The notes under the pieces were generated by a model that worked only from the letters and a program-made list of their open reading frames with translations, was not told the origin of the DNA and did not search any database. A DNA stretch of 64,000 nucleotides from Eumeta japonica (taxonomy: Eukaryota; Arthropoda; Insecta; Lepidoptera; Psychidae), in the NCBI GenBank assembly GCA_005406025.1, contig BGZK01000141.1, forward strand, positions 558,001 to 622,000, given 5' to 3'. The position numbers and the translations under genes are program-made. This document shows positions 15,001 to 24,500 of the stretch, one piece after another (positions within the stretch are counted from its first letter, which is position 1; each line of letters starts with the position of its first letter).

Positions 15001-17620
15001 AGGACTTAGGTTACATAAAGGGGGGCGAAATAGAGAATAAAAATTTGTGTGGGTAGTAATCGATAATTCTTCAAAATAAAGGTATTAATATTCATATTTA
15101 GGTTTTTTGGTGAGATATAAAGACACATGTTTCAGCGTTTTTCCCAAATTACATACACTCTTTGTGTAATCTACGAATCCTGACAAAAATAAATAATGTT
15201 ATCAATGAGAAAATTATACGTATATAATATTTGTCTTTGCGTCGTACAATTTTGAAGCATGGTTTTTTAGATAATGAAAAATGCACTCGTGCAGGGTTTC
15301 CGGATCATATGAGGCGAGGAGCGGAGGGGGCTTACATACTTGCGTAATAAAAGAGGTACTACTTAGCCGCGCGACGACTGCAGTCGCGTGATTGCAGAAA
15401 TTGAAAACGGACCGGAATCGAAATTGATCGTAGGACAGGGTTTAGAATCAAGATGACTGGCATCGAAATCTAGTATTATATCAAAGCAACCTAATATTTT
15501 TATTTTATTTTTTACTGACATAAAAATAAAGACAAATAAGTACAGTTTTTTATTTAATTGGTTTGATTTTCATGCAGTCATATCAAGTCATCGGAAGACA
15601 TTAGCTCGGGCTACTCGAGCGCTGACAATTCTGGCGCACAACAGCTATCTCGGACCGGATCCATCGGCGCCAGAGCGCGCGCGCGCAACACTCGTACGGC
15701 CATCACCACCATCAAACGACCCACCCCTGCTGAGGTCTGCTAAATGTAATTGTGTATACAAAAACATAAATAAATATATGTAAAAATAAACATCATAAAA
15801 AAAGTAATTGGCAAAAACATTTATACATTTATTTAAAGTTGCTAATAGCTTCTAAATTTAAGATGTGTATCAAAATAATACTTTTATATTCAAATATAAG
15901 TTTGAAAATACTTTACATACCTATCTATTGATGAAAATCTCAAATATCAATATAAATTGTGAGACAAACTAGGGAAAAATGGCTTACAGTTTATAGATTA
16001 TTATTAGATTTATTTGTTGTGTTACATTCGGCAGACAGATATTAACAATTTTAATCTGTTGTATAATTATAAGAGCATTGGATGTACACAATTATATGGT
16101 ATAACACTATTGAAATTTAATATGTTGAATTTGTAACCATGTGAGTTAAGTACAATAAGCAATTCTAAGGATAAATATTGTTTTTAAAAACAAAATTGCA
16201 TAGACTATTAAGCTTTGTATGTGCATTTTTAACTTTATCCCCTAAGTCTGTATTATGCATTTATTAGTTTAGTTAATCCTTAGTGTATTACTTTACATTT
16301 ATTTTAGTTGGACCTTACTTTTATTTAAAGGACAGTGAAGTTATCATCGAGGAGATGGCGGACGACGATACATTTGACTATGCCAATATGCCCCCCTTAT
16401 TAAACCTACCCTCACCTCTTTACCTATCTCAAACAAATCCTCCTTTTGTTTACCATTATATTGGAGATCAGGTAAAAATAATACAGGTGTTAGGAAATAT
16501 CCCTATGACTAATAATGCGACTAACGATGATACTAAACAAATTAAAAAAGACATAAATGAACAAATAGATAAATCAGTTCCAAATGTTATCGAAGGTAAA
16601 CGCGAAATTGAAGTTGTAACTGAAAACATTATTGAATATAAAGAGCCTCAGTGCAATGCGAATAGCGATATTCAAATTCAAGACAATTGTAATAATACAC
16701 ACGCCTTAACAAATGAAAATATTTTGAATACCTCTTTAATGGAAGAAAAGGATTCTGCTAATGATTTCAATGAAGGAATTACAATAATAAATCCACAAGA
16801 TGATGAAGTAAATATAAAGTTTGAAGCGAGAATTGATGATGATTATTTGGATTCAACAAGTTTTGACACTACTTCTTTCACTGAAAACGCATCCGCAGAA
16901 AGCGATGACGAGGCGTCCTATGGCACGCCTGATAATTCTCCTAGGTACAGGCGAAAATCGCCAGGTATTGGAAAATATGGGAAAAGAAAGGCTCCTTCTC
17001 CTCCCACAGTTAAAATTGACCTTAAAGCAAATCCGACAGATATCGAACCTAATGTAGCGAAATCTATACTGATGGACAGTGAAAATCTAAATGATATTTT
17101 AAATTCCTTAATTGACTTTACAGAAATACCTAGTACTTCTAAAAGTTTACAAGTGAACCCCATAGCTGAAAAAAAGAAGAGACACAAATCAAAGTCACCT
17201 GGAAGAATCCCTAAAGCTAGTAATTCTACAATAGGAAAGTTATTACAGTTGCCAGGCAAATTTTCATTTTGGGGTTAAAATGCAGAGATATCCAAATCAG
17301 ATTCTGTGTCTGCTTCGTCGGGTGATGAAAATCAAAGATCTGCTGTAATAGAAAGGCTTGATGATTCTCATAGTAGTCAAAATTTATATTCTGAAGCTAA
17401 TGTCAGCCTTATGACTACAACGCATAAATATGAGGAACCGGATGATTCAATCCATCTTACAGATTTGATGGAAAGTGAAGCTATTTCTAAAGAAATAATA
17501 GACAAAAGTGACATTCTAAAAAGATTAATTGAGGCAAAAATTGAAAATCATCCTGAATACAAATATGTGTCATTGCATGATGAAGAAATACCGACTTGTT
17601 CGAAAAGCACTGAGGTCTAG
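2810..17620 (+). CDS. ReepA: REEP family (REEP1-4 / ReepA-like) ER membrane-shaping protein, multi-exon, 5' incomplete
   Basis: Six spliced segments join in phase: 2810-3007, 3878-3991, 7176-7324, 11053-11169, 15578-15734/15743, and probably 16331 onward. An alternative terminal exon lies at 4362-4718. The first two encode the TB2/DP1/HVA22 domain: [15 protein letters not shown], then [11 protein letters not shown] and [12 protein letters not shown], then [18 protein letters not shown]. This is the hydrophobic hairpin domain of REEP proteins, which curve tubular ER and, in REEP1-4, contact microtubules (family knowledge). The next exon opens with [20 protein letters not shown], as I remember from insect ReepA. 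The rest is Ser/Arg-rich and disordered. The exon holding the start codon and first membrane segment is not seen and should lie left of position 1. The introns host several transposons. Identity is firm; the exact isoform set is inferred from splice phases only. Confidence 0.88.
3878..3991 (+). CDS. ReepA: REEP exon: end of the TB2/DP1/HVA22 domain
   Basis: Acceptor CTTTCAG ends at 3877 and donor GTCAGT follows 3991. The exon is 38 codons, phase 0 at both ends. It encodes [16 protein letters not shown] and [18 protein letters not shown], the amphipathic region closing the REEP domain. Because both possible following exons (4362 and 7176) also begin in phase 0, either can be joined to it. Confidence 0.92.
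4362..4718 (+). CDS. ReepA: REEP alternative terminal exon with polyalanine tract
   Basis: Acceptor TTGCACACAG ends at 4361. The frame is open in phase 0 for 118 codons to TGA at 4716-4718. It begins [20 protein letters not shown] and contains an acidic Asp/Pro/Asn tract ([13 protein letters not shown]), a basic Lys/Arg/Ser tract, and an alanine run encoded by a (GCC)n repeat near 4673-4693, ending EIDE. An AATAAA at about 4892 could serve as poly(A) signal. No good internal donor in phase is seen, so this is read as an alternative 3' end rather than a constitutive exon. Confidence 0.75.
   Translation, partial: NLNLPSPEDDVRHTRRQIRGRDVNDSFPDLDFNMSSETVPGVVEIVELDKDAQDDCVAGDHDPDYDPNNDPDAHRHRENVKKRRAAKEKRTRSKSRGRKTRSQTAAAAAAARTVEIDE
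4719..7175. other. REEP alternative 3' UTR and intron
   Basis: AT-rich, with AATAAA at about 4892 and further candidates near 6433. Nothing coding is supported. Confidence 0.5.
7176..7324 (+). CDS. ReepA: REEP exon GGGGLVQQ...SYSLSDL
   Basis: Acceptor ACTTGCAG ends at 7175 and donor GTATTTG begins at 7325. There are 49 codons plus two bases (phase 2). The start [20 protein letters not shown] resembles insect ReepA as I recall it. The rest is acidic and GC-rich ([20 protein letters not shown]), unlike the AT-rich flanks, which supports real coding sequence. Confidence 0.88.
7396..7865. repeat. Lepidopteran interspersed repeat with internal tandem duplication
   Basis: It starts with 'aggattccgtaccc', contains 'ccgtctgtctgtctgtcacc' and 'ctgtatctcgtgaaccg', and has the 'ggggctcccatgcaataaa' segment. 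I recognise this sequence type as one scattered through lepidopteran genomes. A block of roughly 130 bases ('gggctcccat...cttgaaatattcacagaatatttag') is present twice in tandem, near 7597-7735 and 7736-7865. It sits in a REEP intron and directly abuts the palindromic element at 7866. Confidence 0.7.
7866..8137. mobile_element. Palindromic MITE with about 65-bp terminal inverted repeats
   Basis: The left arm 'ccggccaagtgcgagtcgg' plus 'cgcgcacgaag'-like sequence, 'ataccattatctataca' and 'ttagaca' recurs inverted at the right end ('gcgcgagtccgactcgcac'). The arms are about 65 bases with few mismatches and there is no coding capacity. The terminal motif is a very common lepidopteran repeat (recognised from memory). 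Confidence 0.75.
8785..8930. repeat. Degenerate copy of the GGCCAAGTGCGAGTCGG-type repeat
   Basis: 'gcgaccaagtgcaagtagaa' and 'gaactcgactcgcatttcat' look like eroded inverted ends of the element at 7866-8137. No ORF is present. The assignment is by resemblance only. Confidence 0.4.
9130..9330. repeat. GC-rich block of probable transposon origin
   Basis: A stretch of about 180 bases (for example 'cacgcccgtcccacgcgggt' and 'gtgaccgtcgtcactatcgc') is far richer in GC than its surroundings. It lies inside a REEP intron, with no exon-like frame in phase with the gene. I read it as a fragment of an inserted element but cannot name the family. Confidence 0.35.
9371..10926. mobile_element. Large foldback (long inverted repeat) element, about 1.56 kb
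   Basis: The left arm (about 9371-9800) and right arm (about 10500-10926) are inverted copies over roughly 400 bases. Shared stretches include 'gtcaaccagatgaaa', 'atgttcatgg', 'ctggtccctatta' and 'tgctcgagaaaattt'. The outer ends read TCTAGTATC (left) and, inverted, TCTAAGATC (right). The 700-base centre has no convincing transposase ORF. It is a non-autonomous foldback element sitting in the intron before the exon at 11053. Confidence 0.75.
11053..11169 (+). CDS. ReepA: REEP exon, disordered linker
   Basis: Acceptor TTTGTAG ends at 11052 and donor GTAAAT follows 11169. The phase (2 in, 2 out) matches both neighbours. It encodes [19 protein letters not shown] and [14 protein letters not shown]. 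High GC against an AT-rich intron background supports exon status. No catalytic or structural domain is visible. Confidence 0.8.
11663..11687. repeat. Short near-perfect palindrome
   Basis: ATCACTTGCCTT, a single A, then AAGGCAAGTGAT: 12-base arms with no mismatch, in intronic sequence. Function unknown. Confidence 0.7.
12510..13060. mobile_element. Small TIR element (CACAGGCCTACAA ends) nested in a mariner
   Basis: The ends are CACAGGCCTACAA (12510) and its inverse TTGTAGGCCTGTG (13060), flanked by TTA on both sides (12507-12509, 13061-13063), a plausible 3-bp target duplication. Inside, at 12723-12923 (+), lies a 66-codon frame beginning [20 protein letters not shown] with CC/CxxC cysteine pairs. 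I have seen this N-terminal motif in repetitive arthropod proteins but cannot name the family. The TTA duplication would fit PIF/Harbinger; this is inference. The element sits about 15 bases upstream of the mariner transposase ATG. Confidence 0.65.
12723..12923 (+). pseudogene. Cysteine-motif protein fragment inside the nested element
   Basis: Sixty-six codons from ATG, with the CxxC-containing start [18 protein letters not shown] followed by a Lys/Arg-rich region and [14 protein letters not shown]. The frame then closes. The spacing suggests a zinc-binding domain whose later cysteines are lost. It is the only coding-like part of the 551-base element and is probably a dead remnant. Confidence 0.45.
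13077..14093 (+). pseudogene. mariner transposase pseudogene
   Basis: Conceptual translation across several frameshifts starts at ATG 13077 (MSESNVE) and ends LHI at TAA 14091. Recognisable mariner landmarks are the helix-turn-helix N-terminus, KPRLTRNKLML-like sequence near 13615-13650, [10 protein letters not shown] at about 13800, and [13 protein letters not shown] at about 13890. The region that should hold the first catalytic Asp (near 13520-13545) has lost it through indels, and the third Asp of the D,D34D triad is His here (SHFH). The copy is therefore inactive. A 551-base element separates the ORF from the element's 5' end; I could not place the mariner TIRs. Confidence 0.85.
14094..15577. 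other. REEP intron with repeat remnants
   Basis: Beyond the mariner and the interspersed repeat at 14884-15045, only AT-rich sequence and a slightly GC-rich patch near 15290-15430 are seen. No exon was found. Confidence 0.45.
14884..15045. repeat. Lepidopteran 'atactaatattat' interspersed repeat
   Basis: 'atactaatattatgaatgtg', 'gtttgttaccttttcatg', 'gtgaaatttggca' and 'ccagggaaggacttaggtta' appear in the order typical of a very common lepidopteran repeat (recognised from memory). There is no coding capacity. Confidence 0.6.
15578..15743 (+). CDS. ReepA: REEP exon, short-isoform C-terminus
   Basis: Acceptor TTCATGCAG ends at 15577 and the phase continues from 11169. It encodes [19 protein letters not shown] and a basic segment, ending RPTPAEVC with TAA at 15741-15743. 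An internal donor (GAG then GTCTGC, after 15734) is in phase 0 and could splice to 16331, skipping the stop. So this exon can be terminal (short form) or internal (long form). Confidence 0.8.
16331..17278 (+). CDS. Long C-terminal extension, probably of the REEP gene, ending at an in-frame TAA
   Basis: The frame is open from an acceptor TTTTATTTAAAG (ending 16330) to TAA at 17276-17278, 315 codons. The phase matches the donor after 15734, giving PTPAE then [20 protein letters not shown]. The protein is acidic and Asn/Ser-rich, then has proline/basic patches ([29 protein letters not shown]), and ends [14 protein letters not shown]. No known domain is recognised. It could also be a separate gene starting at ATG 16354 (GAGGAGATGG, good Kozak context). 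Linkage to REEP is an inference from splice phase and adjacency. Confidence 0.6.
   Translation, partial: DSEVIIEEMADDDTFDYANMPPLLNLPSPLYLSQTNPPFVYHYIGDQVKIIQVLGNIPMTNNATNDDTKQIKKDINEQIDKSVPNVIEGKREIEVVTENIIEYKEPQCNANSDIQIQDNCNNTHALTNENILNTSLMEEKDSANDFNEGITIINPQDDEVNIKFEARIDDDYLDSTSFDTTSFTENASAESDDEASYGTPDNSPRYRRKSPGIGKYGKRKAPSPPTVKIDLKANPTDIEPNVAKSILMDSENLNDILNSLIDFTEIPSTSKSLQVNPIAEKKKRHKSKSPGRIPKASNSTIGKLLQLPGKFSFWG
17279..17620 (+). pseudogene. Same-frame continuation after the TAA stop
   Basis: Immediately after the TAA at 17276 the same frame stays open to TAG at 17618-17620 (113 codons): [20 protein letters not shown], then an acidic Ser-rich tail ending [12 protein letters not shown]. 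Composition is continuous with the upstream ORF. This suggests one original reading frame now split by a single stop (mutation, assembly error or readthrough). A poly(A) signal AATAAA lies at 17722. No domain is recognised. Confidence 0.5.
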
Positions 17621-18437
17621 GGGATGATGCCTATCCATTATCCTGCTTCCACTTAAACAGCAAGAATTCAAAGACAGCAATGCTGTCAACCTCGGCGACA
17701 ATACCCCGCGCAAAAAAATCTAATAAAAGAAAAACGAATTAAAACGATAGCAGTTTATTTATTAAAATTATTTATCTATTTTAATTACGTTAATGCATCC
17801 TAGCATTTACACATTTTTCGGTGTTTTAAGTTTCTTAGCATTTTTAAGGTCTTACATCCCTTGGCATTAAAAAATCAGTGTTTGAGTGATAAAATCTAAA
17901 AGTATGTATTAATTGTAGCACATTTGACAAGTTATAGCATATTATTGTACTGGTAGCTCAATATATTGCTTTCTTATAATTCTAAATTTGAAAAATGAAA
18001 AAAAGCTTATAGATTTTATTAACAATAATCCGTCTTCTCTATATTGTACACATCAAATGTGAGTTTTAGGTCATCAGCAATTGTTTAATTATACTAGTAT
18101 TACTACTGTATTAAAAATAAAAATATGTAAACCTTTCACTGTTTCAAAATAATTTACTTTTTATTTTATTAATATTCAGATATTTTCTTTACATTATCAT
18201 ATTATTGTAATGTAAAATTGTTGCATTCTTGAACCCATAATTTTCTATGTATTTCAATTAAATAATTTTGATTGAATGTCTAACACATTGCAATATTGGT
18301 ATAATAAAAGTTATATGAAAAATAATAGTTAAAAGTCTAAACACAATTACATAAAAATAATTAAAAACAATAAGAAGTCATTGAGAAGTCATTTAATGGT
18401 AACTGAATTGTGATTTATTGTATTTATATTAAAACAG
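17621..18437. other. 3' flank of the REEP long form
   Basis: AATAAA at 17722, then AT-rich sequence. No gene seen. Confidence 0.5.
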
Positions 18438-18896
18438 ATGTTAAAATTCAGACCGGGAAAGTTGCCATTGATTTCATGTTATTGCCATTGTGCCGCATTG
18501 ATTTTCTTAGCGATATCCAACTATCTACTTGTTATAATAAATAGGGAAAGAACACATCTTCTATGCTTTACAAATGTCTCTTATGAGAGTGTGAGGAAGT
18601 TTCACACTTATCATATATCACCAAATTACGCATCTAAATCAAGTCCGAATGCATATTTTGCCTCTATTCTCCGCGCTTGAATAGACGCTGCTTTGCTCAC
18701 AATAACATATCTATTTGTAATTATTACCGATTGTTGCCAGAAGTGCAAAAATAAAATTGATAAATCGACACTAAAGGTGATCCTGAACAACCAAATTATT
18801 TACTCGGAACTAACAGAATTTATTTGTATACAATGTACATTTTTAAAATATAAAGTTGTAGAACTGGGGTTTACTCAAAATTCATTCACAAATTGA
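18438..18896 (+). pseudogene. Unassigned ORF pair in one frame, split by one TGA, with paired CxxC motifs
   Basis: One frame is open from ATG 18438 to TGA 18894-18896 except for a TGA at 18678-18680, 152 codons in all. The second part has CCQKC and, 30 residues on, CIQC, spacing compatible with a zinc ribbon. A splice acceptor (GATTGTTGCCAG, ending at 18738) lies just before the second part's Lys-Cys, so the TGA could be intronic. A phase-2 donor GTTTAC near 18868 would join the exon candidate at 20557. I do not recognise the protein, and it may be chance. Confidence 0.25.
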
Positions 18897-19254
18897 TCTA
18901 TCAAAATTTAATAGAACTGTAATGAGAATGAATGGAGATAGAGTAGAAATAAATCATATTTTGGTCCATAAAAATTGAGATTTGGTAAAAATTTAAATCA
19001 AATCTTTACATTTTTGTCTGATTACATTTATTTATACAGCTTTATAAAGTATACTAATTTCAGAAACAGATGTGAAAATATTGAAAATTTTTACTATATC
19101 CCATGACGTTTTTCAATAATGAATTACAATAAGTATATATATAATTAAAAATAAAATCATTTCAAATTTAAATCTGTAATTTTAAAACTTTTTCTCTATT
19201 GGCACTGAGACTTTGATTCTAACTTTAGATCAAGGAAAAGTACCACAAAAAGTT

Positions 19255-19779
19255 TATAGTTCTAAGATCCAGCATTACAAAAATGTACCCTCATCTGTTA
19301 ATTGAATCAAATAATATTTTAAAGATAATATTATAAATTTTTGAGAACAACATCTGCCACCATAGTCCAACTGCTATTAACATTATTTTTTATATAGGTT
19401 GTAAATAATTTCATGGTAACTGCCAGTTACAAATATATTTAGAATTTTGTTAACTTTAAATATATGTTAATATTTTTTAATTAACAGATGAGGGAAATAA
19501 GTTTGGTTTATCGACCTGTTTACACCTGGCTGAAGGTAGCTGTAACAGTCATAAAGGTCGCTGCCTATTGTAACAAGATGAAAACCATCATATTCAAAAG
19601 TTCTGTACTTGCAATTAACATAAGAAAAAAAAATTGATTACTAATTAATTAATTTTAGTTGACTGTGGTGGCAGACATTGTTCTCATAAATTTGTAATTT
19701 TGTTATCTGTCTATAAAACATTATTTGATTCAATTAACACATGAGGGTGCATTTTTCTAATGCCAGATCTTAGACTATT
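19255..19779. mobile_element. TIR element with about 118-bp inverted ends
   Basis: The left arm from 'tctaagatccagcattac' through 'accctcat', 'ttaattgaatcaaat' and 'ctgccaccatagtc' is repeated inverted at 19661-19779 ('ggtggcagac', 'atttgattcaattaa', 'gatcttagac'). There is no ORF. The terminal TCTAAGATC motif resembles the right end of the foldback element at 9371-10926. Confidence 0.75.
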
Positions 19780-20556
19780 ACAATCAGTCAAAATAAAAAT
19801 GTATTTGTTTTATATGTAAGTTGTAATATTTTGATGCATGCAATTTTATCAAATTTTTGTAAAAATTTAAGGCTACCAACCTTAATACATTACTTTCGAT
19901 TTGTTAACTTTTAGCCATTCTTGCGAAAAAGAGTTATGACCACAGATAGGCAATCAAATAAGTATTTCTTTAAGGGTTTCAATCTTTTATTTAACAAAAC
20001 CCTAAAAATAGCCACTTTCAAGGGTGTAGCTATTTGGAACTTATTTAGAAAATGAAGCTACTTAAAAAATTTTTTTTAGTTTAAGAATTTAAACACTTGC
20101 TAAAGAGGAGGACTGAGCCCTGTGTGTGTATCTGGCTACACCCATGACCTTGTATCATATCGTATAGTCATATGGTAGTATTTTTAATTTTATTGTCAAA
20201 ATTGGGACATTACAACATCAAATATCAATACAAAAAATAATAAATTGTAACAAAGCAGGTTTCACATTTGACATTGTCGGAACTAAAAATAAACAATTTT
20301 AACAAATTTTAATGTACTTTGATAACTAAATAATATATCTAGAATGAGTTATTCATAATAAATACGTTATGAGTCTGTCATGAATTATGAGCCAAGAGAG
20401 AGAACAATATCATAAGTTCATTTTAAAACTGGAAACAAAACAGAATTTTCTTAGTTATTTATAGTGAAATTTTTTAATTTTTGTACATGAAACTAAAACT
20501 ATTGGTTTGAGAAGTACATGAAATTGCATCATATTAAAATTGTTCCTTTACAATAG

Positions 20557-20667
20557 AAGTCCAAACAAAAAGTCTACTGGTCTGAGAATAGACGCCCAAT
20601 GTGCACCTTTCCAATTTACCTGCAAATTATTAAGCCGAAACCAAGAATACCTGTTACTTGCTTCTCA
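20557..20667 (+). CDS. Candidate exon of an unnamed gene
   Basis: Acceptor CCTTTACAATAG ends at 20556. The phase-2 frame encodes SPNKKSTGLRIDAQCAPFQF and then CKLLSRNQEYLLLASQ. The frame continues to TGA at about 20700. An in-phase donor GTACAC near 20668 would join the exon at 21247. The composition is protein-like, but no family is recognised. Confidence 0.35.
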
Positions 20668-21246
20668 AATGTACACCAATAAAATTATGAGAGACTGAGG
20701 AAGACAATTATTGAAATATGGAACTACGAGAAACCAAAGTAGGGAGTTGTTATGTTATGTATGTATTGACAGATAGGTGTTGAGAATGTGCAGGATACAG
20801 ATAAGTTCTTTATTAAAATATAATATTGGTTAAATATGAATAAAGGAAGTTAGACTTTCGCTAATGGTCATCAGTATTTTAAAATTAATAATGGATGTAA
20901 TCCATAGTTTCAATTTGCACAATTTTTGAATAGAATTTTATGAATTCATTTCTGTATTCTATCAGAAGTTGCCAAAATATAAATATATAAAATATGTTTG
21001 AACTTAGCTAAATTGCACCTTTCTAGCTTAATATTTATAGTATTTATTAAATAATGAAATACTAGTCCATATAAATTATAAGTTGCTGGTAATTGGAGGC
21101 TTCTACAATTTTCAATAGTTTTTTACATTCTTATGAAAAACTTTCAATTATTTATAATCATAATAGGCAATTTTGAATTAAATGTTATGATAGGGGATAT
21201 ATGTAAAAATATCTTAATTATAAAACAATAAAAACTTTCTTTCCAG

Positions 21247-21460
21247 TGTAGTCATAAAGCAACTTGAATATAGCAACATAAATTTCAGAGATAATTTATT
21301 AAATCAGGAATCCACGTTGTGTTGTCATAAAGGTAAAAAAAAATAAATATTGAAATCTTTATTACAAACAAAAATATAGTATTTTACATTTAATTTTCAA
21401 TTAGAATTGCCAAAGAATGATATCAATCAGGGTAGTGCAGTCAGTGTAAATGAGACTTAA
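21247..21460 (+). CDS. Candidate terminal exons of the same unnamed gene
   Basis: Exon 21247-21332 follows acceptor TTTCCAG and ends at donor GTAAAA. A 72-base intron ends at TTCAATTAG (21404), and the last exon runs to TAA at 21458-21460. The phases agree (1 out, 1 in). Readout is VVIKQLEYSNINFRDN through ELPKNDINQGSAVSVNET. The spacing and phases are right for an insect gene, but the evidence is splice grammar alone. It overlaps the 3' end of TEX10 on the opposite strand. Confidence 0.35.
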
Positions 21461-21532
21461 GACATTTTGTAAAGATGTGTGTTTTAGGAACTGTTGAATG
21501 TTTGTATGTGTCGAGCCAATTAAAATATCATG

Positions 21533-21580
21533 TTACATAGAAAATACCCTAAAATTACTCATATGAAATAGAAAATGTTC
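21533..21580 (-). CDS. TEX10: TEX10 probable last exon
   Basis: Acceptor CTAATTTCAG ends at 21581, phase 0, matching the donor at 21782. It encodes EHFLFHMSNFRVFSM then TAA at 21535-21533. The AATAAA nearest downstream on the minus strand is near 21363-21358. Support is splice phase only. Confidence 0.45.
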   Translation of the reverse strand, partial: EHFLFHMSNFRVFSM

Positions 21581-24500
21581 CTGAAATTAGTTTATATCAT
21601 TTAATAGTATGATTAGGGTTTGAAATCGTGATTTTTGCTTTTGATCATATTATGTAAGTTGAGTGTGATAAATTTTATTTCCTTTTCATACATTATTTAT
21701 AAGCTACATAATTAACTTGTTAGCCTGAATCTCAACAATAAACCTTATATTTTATTGAAATAAATATTTGATTATTTCATACCTGTGTATTAATTTTATT
21801 TCTAATACTCAGCATATTCATTATATACTTATAGTGCTCGTCGCTATACATTTGGTCAAGTATTTGATTCTTTAATAAATCAAGGGCTTCTGTATGCCAT
21901 TTTTTTACATAATAAAATAAAGACGAATATAACTTATAAAACAATAAATCTCGATCCTTTTCACTTTTATCGATGATTTCAAGATGTGGCAAATTTTTTA
22001 TGATTTCTATCTGCTTTTCTTTGATAAGATCATTAAATATTTTATTACAACAAACACTAAACTGATGAAGCATGTTTACAGACTCTGAAGTTATAGTAGA
22101 TTGTAATAATATATCAGGCATATGTTTTAACCATTCACCATGAATATTTGTTTTGTGAAATTGGCTTAATTTATCATTAAGGGATATTTTACAAAGCAAA
22201 CAGAAATGTTCTTGAAGAAACATATTAGATTTGTTATAATTTACATATGCCAATACAAGTTTCTTGAATAGTGAGTCCATTACTTGAATATTTTTAGTCC
22301 AACTTGTCAATTCATTGCAAAAAGATACTATCCAAAATGCTAATCATTAATTTGTTAATATCTGGATTAGTATTATTGAATGTGTTGTTCAAATAATTAA
22401 GAACAGAAATGGCTTCTTTATTTTGAATCTTAAAGTTTATATGAGGATTGAAGTTAATGAATAAACGGCAGATTTCTAAATTTTCTAAAACCATTTGTGG
22501 ATCAGTTATCACATCTTCAAAGATTTGAGCTGCAGTTGTCTGTTTTACTTTACTAGTCCTAATACTTGCTAGATAAGGGAATCCCTTTATAATATGATCG
22601 CTAAATTGTTTTCTATATTTGTTATAAAATATTTTTTCTAAGTCTGTTGTTAAACCTTTTTTATGTAAGAATTTCATATGAATAATTAGAAATGAAATTA
22701 CTTGTAGAACATGCTTCAATAGAATTGCAGCATCTTCTGATAACACATTTTCAATATTTTTTAGATGAGCTTCATTTGGTTGTACCTCAACCAATATTTC
22801 AAACAAAAAGCGGCATTAGTGTGTTGACATAAGATAAAAATATTCCAGCTTCATCTAATGAATTATTGTGATTATTACCTATTTTCATCATTGTCATACA
22901 GCTATTAGACAGATATCTGTGATCAAATAAATTGTAAAAATTATTTTCACTATTTTCATATATATGTGTTACATTTTCCTTTTCATGTACGATATTACAT
23001 TCTACAAATTTAAAAAGAAATTGTTGAAGTCGATGTAGAACTTTCACTCGCCACTTGACACTAGTATTTTTATTATCTAATGTGATTATTAAAGTACGTC
23101 CAGGCTTTGAATCAATGCGTAATTTCGATATCATATCTAAAAAATTTGGAAGAATTTTGTGGAAATCTTTCACAACATGCTCAGGAGCACACAATAGAAG
23201 TATATCTAAAAAAAGTAAAGAATCTTCTTGAATACCATTATCTATATGAGTCATGGCACTTCGTAAGTATGTTGACAAGAAACTGAAAAATGCTTCCAAC
23301 TTTCCCATCGTTACATTAGACAAAATCAGGTGCAGAACTTTAAATGTTTCTCGTCGGATCTGAAACAGATAAATACATATGAAAATAGAAAATTTAGAAT
23401 AATCATTATTCCATTAGTCCTATTTTTCTAATGAAATATAACTAGTTTGTCATTCATAGTTTTTTAATATAATTATATTTACTCCAGAACTAATATTTGT
23501 GTCAGTACTTCAATAGTTATTCTATAATCAATATTACTATCTATACAAAATATTGTAAACACTAATTATATTTAAAAACATATCATTTTGAAATTTATGA
23601 ATTTAAAGACATTGTAGAATGTTAAGTATGTATAATCTGTTAATAAAAATTTAATGTTGTTCTGTTCACTACAAGTTTAACATGTAGATGCGCTTTTAGA
23701 CATTCTTTTGCTGGCAATGAAGAAATTCATTAGATTCTTCAGGTGATACAATAATTCCAGTAACTTCGGGTTGAAGAGCAGATTCCAGTTGGAAAAATTA
23801 AAAACAATCAGTCATGTACGTTTTAGTGCACTTAGGTATTATTTTGATTCAACAGATTCTGAGGAACCAATTGTGATGGAAGCCATCATCAAAAAGTTAT
23901 ACTTCTTTCCAACTGCATTCTTATGCACACACTTAGTGCTATGTGCTGAACCTAATGTAATGAATGTGTATTGTTCATATGTATATTACAGTAAAATCAA
24001 TTGTTAATAAAATATTTTCTCTTTGAACATAAAATGTTGAACATATTTATATGTGCCATTTAACATCAATATTATTTTTTTGTGATGAATTCTCATCATT
24101 TAGTGATTAAAAATCCTCTTTGTGATGTCAAATCCGAAATACGAAAACGAAAAAAGGTTTATGCCTTTTGTTTTATCCAATATTTAAAGTATTTTGAACA
24201 AAAACAATTGTAAAAACTGCTGTTTTCATTTACATGTGACCACCAGTAACAAGGACGGGGGGTGTGTCAAAAACCTTATAATTTATGGATGGTCCCTAAC
24301 TTCACAGTGGCAGAGTTTCCTGCATTGTACTTGAATATACATATCGATTTTTACATTTCCTAAGAAACTCAAATACTTATTATGTATCATTAAAAAGGTC
24401 CTGTTTAGGTAGAAACAAATCTCCTGTTTTGGTCATAAAACAAAGTAGAATAGGAATTTTGCAGATGCGAGCGCAGATGGGATGGGATGAATGGGCTATT

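Noticed and set aside
16821..17259. Frames on both strands inside the REEP extension
   Set aside because: Shadows of the main frame, without protein-like sequence.
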